From positions 1 to 24,766 of the forward strand of contig CAZFER010000087.1 in assembly GCA_964517495.1 (NCBI GenBank): a stretch of 24,766 nt of DNA. Direction: 5' to 3'. The notes under the pieces are model-generated. The model saw only the letters and a list, made by a program, of their open reading frames with translations. It was not told the DNA's origin and did no database searches. This document shows, piece after piece, positions 15,271 through 23,366 of this stretch; within the stretch, counting starts at the first letter, position 1, and the number at the start of each line of letters is the position of its first letter. The DNA comes from CAZFER01 sp964517495. Its GTDB lineage: Bacteria; Hinthialibacterota; Hinthialibacteria; Hinthialibacterales; Hinthialibacteraceae. The translations under genes and the position numbers were made by a program.

Positions 15271-15687
15271 ATGGCAAAGAAAAAAGTGATTTATCTATGT
15301 GGTCCGATTATGGGTGAAGTGGCGGGCGAAGCCCGGTATTGGCGGGAAGAAGCAAAAAGACTGCTGGGAAACCAATATCAACTTCTTGATCCTATGCGGC
15401 GTGATTTTAAGGATAACGAAGTCGATAGCGCCAATGAAATTGTCGAATTTGACCTGCAGGATATCCGGGATGCGGACATTGTATTAGTCAACTATTGCAA
15501 GCCGAGCATCGGAACAGCAATGGAAGTCTTTTACGCATCTTATGATTTAGGGAAATTTGTGATCGCCTTTTCTCCTTTTCCATATGCTGATTGTAATCCC
15601 TGGATGGTTAAATTCACCACCAAGATTCTTCCATCACTCGAATCAGCAGTTGATTACATTCAACGCCATTTCCCCCCGGATGAATAA
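15271..15687 (+). CDS. Nucleoside 2-deoxyribosyltransferase-like protein
   Basis: This 138-residue Rossmann-like protein matches the nucleoside 2-deoxyribosyltransferase family: opening VIYLCGPIMG with the GP loop (11-12), LLDP at 38-41, DLQDIRDADIVLVNY at 61-75, and SIGTAMEVFYAS at 79-90 with the candidate nucleophile E85. Such enzymes cleave or transfer deoxyribose between bases; related small proteins hydrolyse nucleotides. The start is uncertain. ATG 15262 (three codons longer) and ATG 15271 are both in frame. The shorter form is preferred because MAKKKVIYLCGP gives a normal N-terminus and a weak GGATGAG precedes it. It stands alone behind an AT-rich leader. Confidence 0.82.
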   Translation: MAKKKVIYLCGPIMGEVAGEARYWREEAKRLLGNQYQLLDPMRRDFKDNEVDSANEIVEFDLQDIRDADIVLVNYCKPSIGTAMEVFYASYDLGKFVIAFSPFPYADCNPWMVKFTTKILPSLESAVDYIQRHFPPDE

Positions 15688-15730
15688 GAAGAGCATTTTT
15701 TATTATCGGCTTGCCATCTCTGAATTTCTT

Positions 15731-15765
15731 CCTCCAGGAGATTTGTGCTAAGACCATCCTGGAGG
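15731..15765 (+). terminator. Hairpin downstream of the deoxyribosyltransferase-like gene
   Basis: CCTCCAGGA (15731-15739) pairs perfectly with TCCTGGAGG (15757-15765) across a 17-base loop, about 43 bases after the stop codon. It is placed like a terminator but no T-run follows, so intrinsic termination is not assured. Confidence 0.35.
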
Positions 15766-15777
15766 GTGTATCACAAC

Positions 15778-15947
15778 ATAGGACGAACACATAGGTTCGC
15801 CCCCAATGTCATTAACTTAAAGGGGAGGGCGAGGCTCTCGCCCTCCCAATTCAACGATCCAATTTGATCTTAACTTCATGACATTGGGTTCGCCCCTACA
15901 ACATTTAGGGGTTGACCTACGTGTCAACCCGGTTTTGAGACAACCTC
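15778..15947. repeat. Modular palindromic repeat, copy 3 (most complete)
   Basis: In order: hairpin GGACGAAC-acatag-GTTCGCCC (15781-15802); long arm 15804-15820, complementary at 15 of 17 positions to 15870-15886; between them a perfect 11-bp hairpin GGGAGGGCGAG-gct-CTCGCCCTCCC (15823-15847); CCCCTA pairing with TAGGGG (about 15893-15912); hairpin GGGTTGAC-ctacgt-GTCAACCC (15909-15930); and the tail GGTTTTGAGACAACCTC (15931-15947). Copy 1 aligns to this copy in the opposite orientation. The tail points toward the PHP-GT4 gene starting 72 bp later. Confidence 0.85.
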
Positions 15948-16018
15948 AAAGTAATTTTAAATGGCTGAGCCATTAAGAAAGAACTTATAATCACTACGTT
16001 AAATAAAGAGGTTTGGTT

Positions 16019-18448
16019 ATGAACACCGACTCGAAAATTGTCCGTATTGATCTCCACTGTCATTCATGGGCTTCTGACCGGCCCACCTTATGGCTTATGC
16101 AGCGCTTGGGATGCCCGGAAAGTTTTACGTCACCCGAACAGGTCCGGGAAGCTGCCATGCAGCGGGGAATGGATTTTGTCACCATTACGGATCACAACAC
16201 CATTGAAGGTGTAAAAGAGATTGAACATTATTCCAATGTAATTCGAGCGGTGGAGATCACTACTTATTTTCCCGGCAATGTCAAAGCCCACATCATTTGT
16301 TTGGGTATTACCGATGAGCAGTTGAAAGAAATCCACGAGGTTCGCGAAGACATCTTCGAGTTTGTTAAATATCTGAACGAAAAGAACATCGTTCACATTT
16401 GCGCCCATCCTCTTCATAAAGTAAATGGACGGACCACCTGGGAACACTTTGAGCAAATGCTCCTGCTTTTTAAATGTCATGAAGTACTAAACGGTTCACG
16501 CCTGCGCCGCATTAATTGGGTTACAGAAAAGATTATCACCAGCTTGACCAAAGAGCATATCGAACAGTTGGCCAACAAACATAATATTGAACCGGTGGGA
16601 GAAGAACCTTGGATAAAATCGATCACCTCTGGTTCAGATGACCATAGCGGTCTTTTTGTTGGAACATGCTATACCGAAGTGGAGATTGATGCTTTAACCA
16701 AAGAAGCGGTGTTGGAAGGGATTCGTAATGGGAGAACCAAATCCTGTGGAAATAGTGATGGCTGCTTGACCCTTTCCCATCAGGTCAACAGCATCGCCTT
16801 TCAATATTTTAGAAGCAAAATGGGGCCTGAATCAGGTGAATTGCTGATGATCCTGGGCCGAATTTTCGAACGCAACCGTCCTTTGAAAATTCGAGCTCAA
16901 TACTTTGTAACAAAGCGGCTGAAACGAATCTTTAATTACTTTCGAAAACCCAAAGGCGCCAACTTAAACCTCATCGAAGAGATTCGTGAAATAGTTCGAA
17001 ACAATACCAGCTTTAAATTGCTCTTCGAAGAAGGCCTTTTAACCCGTGAAGAATATAATGAGAACGTATTCAATCTTGCGAACGATGTGCTCGATCAAAT
17101 GATTGTGCGCGTGATCAAAAAACCAAAATTGCTTCATTATTTCATCGTATTCGCACCCGTGGTTTTATCATCTTATATGATGACCATGAAAAATCTTCAT
17201 GGAGAGCGTGACTTGATTGAAGCCGGTGAAAAATGGTTGGGTGTTAAGCGTGAACCCAAAATCGCCTGGTTTACTGATTCATTCAAAAATATGGATGGGG
17301 TATCCAAGACCTGCCGTGTTTTCCTCGAAGCCGCTCGTAAGCGTGACAAACAATTGTATATTGTCACTTCACATGAAGATGACATGAGCGAATATGATAA
17401 CGTCATCAATTTTGAACCCATTCAGCAATTCCCAACCCCAGGCTATGAAAAAGTAATGATTTCTGTTCCATCCATTCTAAAAATGTTGAAGCGAATGGAA
17501 GATGAAGATATCGACTCTATCGTGGTAAGCACCCCTGGCCCCGTAGGCGTTATGGGCCTTGTTTGTGCCAAACTCATGGCCCTGCCGGTATATGGTATTT
17601 ATCACACTGACCTGCCGCGCATTGCGCTCAATGTTTCGGGTGATCCCATGTTCGCGGAATTGGCGCTCTTGCTTACTCGGCTGTTTTATCGTTACACCGA
17701 TTGTGTTTTTTCTCCCTCGCGGTGGTATTTGGAGGATATTTACAATTTGGGAATCCCTATGGATCAAACCGCGATCCTCGAACGATGGGTGGATAAAAGT
17801 TTCTTTTCCCCAGCTCAGCGGGATGAAAATTATTGGAACACCGATGCCAAATGCAAGATACTTTTTGTTGGCCGGATATCGAAAGATAAAAATATTGATT
17901 TATTGGTTAAAACTTATCAGGCTTTGGCACCCAAATATGATGACTTTGTGCTCCACTGCGTTGGTGATGGTCCAGATTTCAATGAGTTGCAACGTAGGAC
18001 CACCAATTTTGAACGCTTTATCATGACCGGAGCTAAATTCGGTGATGATCTCGCTAAGGCCTATGCTTCCAGTGATTTATTCATTTACCCGGGTTTACTT
18101 GATACGTTTGGCAACGTCATTATCGAAGCCCAGGCTTCTGGTTTGCCTTGTGTGGTGATGAACGAAGGCGGGCCACAAGAATTGATAAAGGCAGACGAAA
18201 CTGGATTTGTTGCCAGATCGAATGAAGAGTTTATCTCGATCGTGGAAAACCTGGTGACCGATCATTTCAAGCGGGATGAAATGGGAATCAAAGCAGCAGC
18301 CTATGCCGCAGAGCGATTTGATGAAGAAAAGATATTCTCTGCATTTTGGAATAAAATTACTACGTCCGAAACCAATGGCCGGGTGAAGAACGGATTTTAT
18401 TTTGAGCACAATTCCAATAAAAACAATGTGCTCGCTTTAGCGAAATAA
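16019..18448 (+). CDS. PHP-phosphoesterase / glycosyltransferase family 4 fusion
   Basis: This 809-residue two-domain protein is predicted cytoplasmic. The N-terminal PHP domain (about 8-245) carries metal-site motifs: H13 and H15 (DLHCH), D58-H59 (TITDHN), H130 (CAHP) and D207/D208/H209 (GSDDHSG). A helical linker spans about 255-410. The C-terminal GT-B glycosyltransferase (about 413-790) has AWFTDSFKNMDGVS at its start, LFVGRISKDKNIDLLV at 615-630 and DTFGNVIIEAQASGLP at 695-710, where D695 replaces the first Glu of the EX7E pair and E703 is kept. Such enzymes transfer sugars to lipids or polysaccharides; the PHP part may hydrolyse a phosphoester. AGAGG stands 7 bases before ATG 16019; a TTG two codons upstream is rejected. 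TATAAT at 15986-15991 and the small palindrome AATGGC-tga-GCCATT just before it may belong to its promoter. Confidence 0.88.
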   Translation: MNTDSKIVRIDLHCHSWASDRPTLWLMQRLGCPESFTSPEQVREAAMQRGMDFVTITDHNTIEGVKEIEHYSNVIRAVEITTYFPGNVKAHIICLGITDEQLKEIHEVREDIFEFVKYLNEKNIVHICAHPLHKVNGRTTWEHFEQMLLLFKCHEVLNGSRLRRINWVTEKIITSLTKEHIEQLANKHNIEPVGEEPWIKSITSGSDDHSGLFVGTCYTEVEIDALTKEAVLEGIRNGRTKSCGNSDGCLTLSHQVNSIAFQYFRSKMGPESGELLMILGRIFERNRPLKIRAQYFVTKRLKRIFNYFRKPKGANLNLIEEIREIVRNNTSFKLLFEEGLLTREEYNENVFNLANDVLDQMIVRVIKKPKLLHYFIVFAPVVLSSYMMTMKNLHGERDLIEAGEKWLGVKREPKIAWFTDSFKNMDGVSKTCRVFLEAARKRDKQLYIVTSHEDDMSEYDNVINFEPIQQFPTPGYEKVMISVPSILKMLKRMEDEDIDSIVVSTPGPVGVMGLVCAKLMALPVYGIYHTDLPRIALNVSGDPMFAELALLLTRLFYRYTDCVFSPSRWYLEDIYNLGIPMDQTAILERWVDKSFFSPAQRDENYWNTDAKCKILFVGRISKDKNIDLLVKTYQALAPKYDDFVLHCVGDGPDFNELQRRTTNFERFIMTGAKFGDDLAKAYASSDLFIYPGLLDTFGNVIIEAQASGLPCVVMNEGGPQELIKADETGFVARSNEEFISIVENLVTDHFKRDEMGIKAAAYAAERFDEEKIFSAFWNKITTSETNGRVKNGFYFEHNSNKNNVLALAK

Positions 18449-18451
18449 TCT

Positions 18452-21400
18452 TTATTCATTCATAATCCATCCTACAATCGCTTCCACGTTTCCGTAGGGA
18501 TTTTCCAGTTTGGTGATTTGATCGTTGGGGATATGCTCTTTTAGCATGGATTCATAATCAGGTGGCACCACATAGGTGTTTTTCCCCTTGGCCGGTGCTG
18601 GGATGTATTGCTTGATATCCACCCTTGTATAAGGGGGAGAGGCTAAAAGGGCGTCATCACCCTTTTTCTGTACATTTAAAAAGTACATGTATAAGTTGAA
18701 CGTTCGGGTGGTAAAATAGGGGTGAACCCACAAGCGTTCTTTGCCAATATCCTCTGGCTCAAGGTGTTCATAGACTAAATGTTGAACCTGGCCCATGCTG
18801 CCGATCCAGGTATCCGGCCCGGGAAACTTTATGAAGTACTTATAATAATTGGCTCCCCCCATAGCAAGCATGACCACCAGCACAAATATATAAGTCCACC
18901 ATTTCTTAAAGCGTTGTTGATATTGAATGTTCAACACATTCGCCAGGGGCAAAGCGGCAAATAGGCACACCATAGGCCCTGCCATTCCGATGCGAAATGT
19001 ATTGGGCGATTCATAGCGCGCACTCAATATCCCTCCCAGCATGCCGAACACAAATGCCAATAACACCAGAATGGCAGCTGGGCGGTAAAACCGCCATAAA
19101 AGTAGAACCAGCCCCAATACCATCAGCCCACCCGTTATTGGTTCCAACAAGGGTTGATAGGGTTTGTTATGACGGGGGATAAAATCACCTTGCCCATGAA
19201 AGGCTTGGGCGTAAAGAGTGAGGTTTTCTTTCAGTGGTTGAAGAGAACCGGCTTTGAAAATATCGTTGGTAAGCCCCACTCCCTGAGCACGCTTTAAGAA
19301 GATGCCCGGATTTTCAAGATAATAAATCCAAAGCGGTGCGAACACGATGATGCATACAAAAGCAGTCGTCATGACCAACTTAAATATCTCCCGGCGGTCA
19401 CGCTCAACCAGAAGCGTGATGATATATACACCGGCTACCACTGCGATGGTGAGGATGATAGGCACATAGGTATACAACCCATATCCCAGAAACAGCCCGG
19501 CTAAAGCCGCTGAACGCGGGCATCGCCAGCGATAGGCTCGGAGAAGAAAAGCCAAGGCAAAAATGGCAAAGCATACATACAATTGCTGAAGCCATCCCCA
19601 ACGGGCGAAGGTCACCATCCATGAATTCACTGCGATGGTCAGCCCGGCAATTCGCCCTGCCCATAGGCCAAATGACCAATATCCCAAGCAATACAAAGCC
19701 AATACGATCCCTATCCCGGGAATGATAGAAAGGCATTTGGCGAAGAGAAATGTTGGAGTGAATAGTTCAGTAGCCCAAGCAATGATCAATAAATAAAGGT
19801 TGGTTACCTCAAATTCATTGGCGCGCACCAATGGCATGGTCTCAAAGGGAGGCAGAGAATCATTTTGGTATGACACAATGGCGTCCCAGGTGGCATAGGT
19901 TTCATCGAGCCACAAGCCTGCGGGAATCTCATCGATACGGTGAACCCGGAACACTGTGGCCACGATTAATATGAGTAGAATCCATGCGATTTCCTTTGAT
20001 GTGATAAGTTGCCGTGATCTTTTTTGAAAGCCAAATACACACAACAACGGGCCGATAAACCAGGGGATCACCGGCCACCAATCCTCACTCCAGGTTATTG
20101 ACCAGATAATTACCAGCCAACTTAAGATAAAACCCAGCAGGATCATGAATGGAAATCGCATAAACCGATTGGATGAAATGTCTTCATCTTCATCGAGGGT
20201 TTCATCATATTCATATGATTCATCTTCCTGCTTATCAGATTGATCCAAACGCCATCGGGTCAGCAGGATAAGAATACATCCCGCCCCCATAAACAGGCTT
20301 CCATATTTGACATGACCGAAATTCCACAAGCCAGCCGCGACGCAGGCCAACACAATCCCGGCTGTTGTTAACCAGGGAGAGGTGTTTTCAATAAACACAT
20401 TGGATAACTTGCATAACTTTAACCAAGTGGCACGCAGGAATTCGCCATAGATATGAACGACCAGAAAGAGTAACAAGAAGGCCAGAGACGTAGTCCACCA
20501 TATCATCCAGCTTTTCCAACGAGCTTCTGTCTTTGTGATCACCTCAATATCGTCAGTAAGGGGGAAGAAAGCTTCAATACCCAATACCAACAGGTTGCGC
20601 TGTTCATCAACAGCGATACAACTGGGGCGGTTTAAACCTGTAATAAATTCCCGGAATCCACCGTCACGTTTGATTTCAACCACACGTTTTTGGTCGGAAT
20701 CGACAACTAAAATTCGGCCTCCCTGCAGAAACGCATTACGCCGGGGATGATTAAAGCCACCTTGTGAGAAGATGATGCGGTTATTGCGGTCAATTTCGAT
20801 CACCCGATGATGGTCGAAGTCAGAAATCACATAGGTCCCATAAGGGGTAAGCGTTGTATCAAAGGGATTCACCATCGATACATCACTCTGCCACACTGTT
20901 TCCCCCTCCTGTGTTACTTCTCGTATACGGTTGTTTCGGCTTTCGGTGATGAGCAGATTGCCGTTTTCCAAAAGATCGATGTCCATGCACCCTTGAGGAA
21001 TGGAAATGTTATAGATGACTTGTCCATTATCATCCAATAACTTCGCCGCACTATCGTGATACCAAACGGCGAGATAGGTGGGTTGAACGCCGAAAACAGT
21101 TTGACCTTTTATATAGTCAACCTCACTGATGTAGGAAGGCCCTATAAAGCGGCTAATCTCGCCTGTTTCCGGATCAACCGTGGTTAATCCTCTACCATCT
21201 ACAGCCACGAGAACATTTCCATCGGGTAAAAATTCCATATCCTTGGGCTCGCCGCGCAATGCGGGGGATCGAAGAAGGAATTTGCCATTAAGGTTAAAAA
21301 CCAGGATTTCATGCTGGGTGGAAAACGTTGGCGGGGCTGTTCTTTCAACCGTACAACCTTGAATAATCAGGTTGATCAATAGAAAGGGAATTAACAGCGG

Positions 21401-21469
21401 CCATGAAAACAAACGGATTGTGCTGCTAGATATGTGATTAAGTGTATTGAGTGTTGTTTTCGAGTTCAT
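18452..21469 (-). CDS. Beta-propeller / GT39-type membrane glycosyltransferase fusion
   Basis: The 1005-residue product begins with a hydrophobic signal (about 20-38) ending in IIQGC, a possible lipobox with C39. Residues 50-300 form an NHL/PQQ-like propeller (PDGNVLVAVDGRG, NGNLLITESRNNRIREV, YGTYVISDFDHHRVIEIDRN). Membrane segments occur at about 320-342 and 365-405, then a strongly acidic linker at about 409-431. From 440 to about 890 is a polytopic GT39 (PMT/ArnT-like) domain, whose first loop carries the catalytic-type acidic pair D522-E523 in GLWLDETY. GT39 enzymes transfer sugars from polyprenyl-phosphate donors on the periplasmic side. The tail (about 900-1005) is soluble. ATG 21469 follows a TGAGAG-type site; a TTG at 21484 is rejected. 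Its stop lies 3 bp from that of the PHP-GT4 gene, convergently. Acceptor unknown. Confidence 0.85.
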   Translation of the reverse strand: MNSKTTLNTLNHISSSTIRLFSWPLLIPFLLINLIIQGCTVERTAPPTFSTQHEILVFNLNGKFLLRSPALRGEPKDMEFLPDGNVLVAVDGRGLTTVDPETGEISRFIGPSYISEVDYIKGQTVFGVQPTYLAVWYHDSAAKLLDDNGQVIYNISIPQGCMDIDLLENGNLLITESRNNRIREVTQEGETVWQSDVSMVNPFDTTLTPYGTYVISDFDHHRVIEIDRNNRIIFSQGGFNHPRRNAFLQGGRILVVDSDQKRVVEIKRDGGFREFITGLNRPSCIAVDEQRNLLVLGIEAFFPLTDDIEVITKTEARWKSWMIWWTTSLAFLLLFLVVHIYGEFLRATWLKLCKLSNVFIENTSPWLTTAGIVLACVAAGLWNFGHVKYGSLFMGAGCILILLTRWRLDQSDKQEDESYEYDETLDEDEDISSNRFMRFPFMILLGFILSWLVIIWSITWSEDWWPVIPWFIGPLLCVFGFQKRSRQLITSKEIAWILLILIVATVFRVHRIDEIPAGLWLDETYATWDAIVSYQNDSLPPFETMPLVRANEFEVTNLYLLIIAWATELFTPTFLFAKCLSIIPGIGIVLALYCLGYWSFGLWAGRIAGLTIAVNSWMVTFARWGWLQQLYVCFAIFALAFLLRAYRWRCPRSAALAGLFLGYGLYTYVPIILTIAVVAGVYIITLLVERDRREIFKLVMTTAFVCIIVFAPLWIYYLENPGIFLKRAQGVGLTNDIFKAGSLQPLKENLTLYAQAFHGQGDFIPRHNKPYQPLLEPITGGLMVLGLVLLLWRFYRPAAILVLLAFVFGMLGGILSARYESPNTFRIGMAGPMVCLFAALPLANVLNIQYQQRFKKWWTYIFVLVVMLAMGGANYYKYFIKFPGPDTWIGSMGQVQHLVYEHLEPEDIGKERLWVHPYFTTRTFNLYMYFLNVQKKGDDALLASPPYTRVDIKQYIPAPAKGKNTYVVPPDYESMLKEHIPNDQITKLENPYGNVEAIVGWIMNE

Positions 21470-21480
21470 TGATCTCTCAC

Positions 21481-21495
21481 ACAAATACGATTTGT
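21481..21495. promoter_or_regulatory. Short palindrome upstream of the propeller-GT39 gene
   Basis: ACAAAT-acg-ATTTGT, a perfect 6-bp inverted repeat, lies 12 bases upstream of the ATG and overlaps the approach to the Shine-Dalgarno. It could be an operator, but it is short and may be chance. Confidence 0.25.
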
Positions 21496-21667
21496 TCTTT
21501 ATTTACTTTATGCCCATAAAATCGTTTGATTTAGCTTGTTCTATAGAAATAGATAATGATACACTATGCCGTTGATGTTCAAAATGTATAAGGTCAGGAA
21601 AATGATAAAAAGGGATCATTCAAATCAAGGAATAACGTGATGGGATTTAATATTAAAACTCATCTAC

Positions 21668-21744
21668 ATAGGGCGAACACACAGGTTCGCCCCTACAACA
21701 TGTAGGGGTTGAGCTATGTGGCAACCCAGTTTTGAGACAATCTC
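21668..21744. repeat. Modular palindromic repeat, copy 4 (short form)
   Basis: Contains hairpin GGGCGAAC-acacag-GTTCGCCC (21671-21692), hairpin CCCCTACA-aca-TGTAGGGG (21690-21708), GGGTTG/CAACCC with ctatgt loop (21706-21727), and the tail AGTTTTGAGACAATCTC (21728-21744). The long-arm centre of copies 1 and 3 is absent. It lies in the 311-bp divergent gap between the propeller-GT39 and peroxiredoxin genes. The tail ends 36 bp before the peroxiredoxin ATG and supplies a TTGAGA. Confidence 0.8.
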
Positions 21745-21780
21745 TATTCTCTCGATAAAAACCAGAGTGGAGGTAACAAA

Positions 21781-22245
21781 ATGACTGTTGAAGAAGGAAA
21801 AATGGCGCCCGCTTTTTCACTGCCCTCCAGTGAAGGGAAAAAAATCGCACTGAAGGACTTTAAAGGCAAAAAACAAGTGGTCCTCTATTTCTATCCCAAG
21901 GATGACACGCCGGGCTGCACCAAAGAGGCGTGTTCATTTCGTGACAATACAAAACAATTCGAGGATCTCGACGCGGTGGTATTGGGAGTAAGCCGCGATG
22001 GGCTTGATGCGCACCAAAAGTTCATCAACAAATACGAACTCTCTTTTCCCCTGCTCAGCGATGAAGAAGAGGAAGTCTGCAAAAAATATGATGTATTGAA
22101 AGAAAAGAACATGTATGGCAAAAAACGAATGGGGATTGAGCGCAGCACCTTTGTGATCGGGAAAGATGGAAGAATCAAAAAGATCTTTCGCCGCGTTAAA
22201 GTGGACGGCCATACCGAAAAAGTGCTGGAAGCCCTGGCGGAGTAA
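21781..22245 (+). CDS. bcp: Thioredoxin-dependent peroxiredoxin (Bcp/PrxQ type)
   Basis: This 154-residue cytoplasmic peroxiredoxin reduces hydrogen peroxide and organic hydroperoxides at the expense of thioredoxin. The active-site segment FYPKDDTPGCTKEACSFRDN holds the peroxidatic C46 and, five residues later, the resolving C51, the PrxQ arrangement. Length and the C-terminal RSTFVIGKDGRIKKIFRRVK block are standard. GGAGG lies 9 bases before the ATG. It is followed 31 bp later by the M24 peptidase gene, with which it may share a transcript. The GTTTTGAGACAA end of repeat copy 4 lies just upstream and may contribute a -35 element. Confidence 0.96.
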   Translation: MTVEEGKMAPAFSLPSSEGKKIALKDFKGKKQVVLYFYPKDDTPGCTKEACSFRDNTKQFEDLDAVVLGVSRDGLDAHQKFINKYELSFPLLSDEEEEVCKKYDVLKEKNMYGKKRMGIERSTFVIGKDGRIKKIFRRVKVDGHTEKVLEALAE

Positions 22246-22276
22246 TATTAAAAGATAAAAAGAAAGATCATTATAA

Positions 22277-23353
22277 GTGGATTACCAAAAACGAACGGAT
22301 ACGCTTTTAAAACAACTCGAACCGGAAGAAGTCGATTGGTTTATTGTAACCAATATTTCGAATGTTCGCTATTTGTCTGGTTTTACAGGAAGTTCAGCGA
22401 TGTTGCTGTTGGGTAAAGAGGGATGCTATATTCTTACGGATGGCCGTTATCAGGAACAAGTGGCACGCGAAGTTCCTCATTATGAACCCATCATTCAGGG
22501 GAAACGCAAACCGTGGGTGGCGGTAAAGGAATTTCTGGGAGATTTATCTTCAGCCTTTATATGGTTTGAATCTTTCCATTGCAGTTTTGCGCGCTATGAG
22601 GAAATGTGTGAGACCCTGGATGCGAAAGAATATATCGGCAAGAAAAATATCGTTGAAAACCTGCGCGCCCGCAAGGATGAAGATGAAATCGCTTTAATTT
22701 CAAAAGCATTGCGCATTGCTGAAAGAGCCTTCATCAACGCCCTCGACAACATCCAGGAAGGGATAACCGAGCGTGAACTGGCCCATTTGATCGAGCATGA
22801 AATGTGGAAAGCGGGAGCGCAAAAAGAGTCATTTGAATCGTTGGTGCTTTTTGGTTCACGATCTTCATATTGTCATGGGAAACCAACAGATAAGCGGCTT
22901 AAATCCGGCGATGTGGTACTGATGGATTTTGGCTGTGTGGTGGATGGATATTGTTCGGATATCACCCGCACGGTATTTCTGGGAGAACCGGATGAGCAGT
23001 TTAAAGCGATTTATCAACATGTATTACATGCGAATCAAACCGCCACGCGGAATATAAAAGCGGGAACGCATGGCAAAGATGCGGATGCGTTCGCGCGTGA
23101 TATCATCAAATCAGCCGGGTATGAAGAAAAGTTTGTACACGGCCTGGGCCATGGGGTTGGTTTGGAAGTCCACGAAGCGCCCCGGCTCTCATACCTTGCA
23201 GAAACCAGCCTGGAATCGGGCAATGTTGTCACCATTGAACCGGGGATTTACCTCGAAGGGATGGGGGGTATCCGGATCGAAAACATGGTGGTGATTTGTG
23301 AGGAGGGATGTGAAATCCTCAACCAGGCGCCCACTGATTGTATTGTGTTATAA
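22277..23353 (+). CDS. M24 Xaa-Pro aminopeptidase/dipeptidase
   Basis: This 358-residue cytosolic metallopeptidase has the pita-bread fold. The creatinase-like N-terminal domain (1 to about 125) opens with VTNISNVRYLSGFTGSSAML. The catalytic domain has all five dinuclear metal ligands: D217 (VVLMDFG), D228 (YCSDITRT), H292 (HGLGHGVGLEVHE), E321 (VTIEPGIYLEG) and E335 (IRIENM). H200 in YCHGKPTD is the expected substrate-side histidine. It cleaves peptides at Xaa-Pro bonds; the short length fits the PepP/PepQ-like proteins of many bacteria. It starts with GTG and has only a weak upstream Shine-Dalgarno. Confidence 0.94.
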   Translation: MDYQKRTDTLLKQLEPEEVDWFIVTNISNVRYLSGFTGSSAMLLLGKEGCYILTDGRYQEQVAREVPHYEPIIQGKRKPWVAVKEFLGDLSSAFIWFESFHCSFARYEEMCETLDAKEYIGKKNIVENLRARKDEDEIALISKALRIAERAFINALDNIQEGITERELAHLIEHEMWKAGAQKESFESLVLFGSRSSYCHGKPTDKRLKSGDVVLMDFGCVVDGYCSDITRTVFLGEPDEQFKAIYQHVLHANQTATRNIKAGTHGKDADAFARDIIKSAGYEEKFVHGLGHGVGLEVHEAPRLSYLAETSLESGNVVTIEPGIYLEGMGGIRIENMVVICEEGCEILNQAPTDCIVL

Positions 23354-23366
23354 ATATGTGGTTAGG

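Noticed and set aside
15258..15273. ATG at 15258 as start of the deoxyribosyltransferase-like gene
   Set aside because: It is out of frame with the conserved protein (an immediate TGA follows the next codon); the in-frame choices are 15262 and 15271.
16130..16480. 116-codon minus-strand open frame inside the PHP domain region
   Set aside because: Shadow of the strongly supported PHP-GT4 frame with intact metal-binding motifs.
3510..21744. CRISPR array or transposon as explanation of the repeats
   Set aside because: Copies are kilobases apart with no regular spacers, and no transposase or cas-like gene is present in the window.
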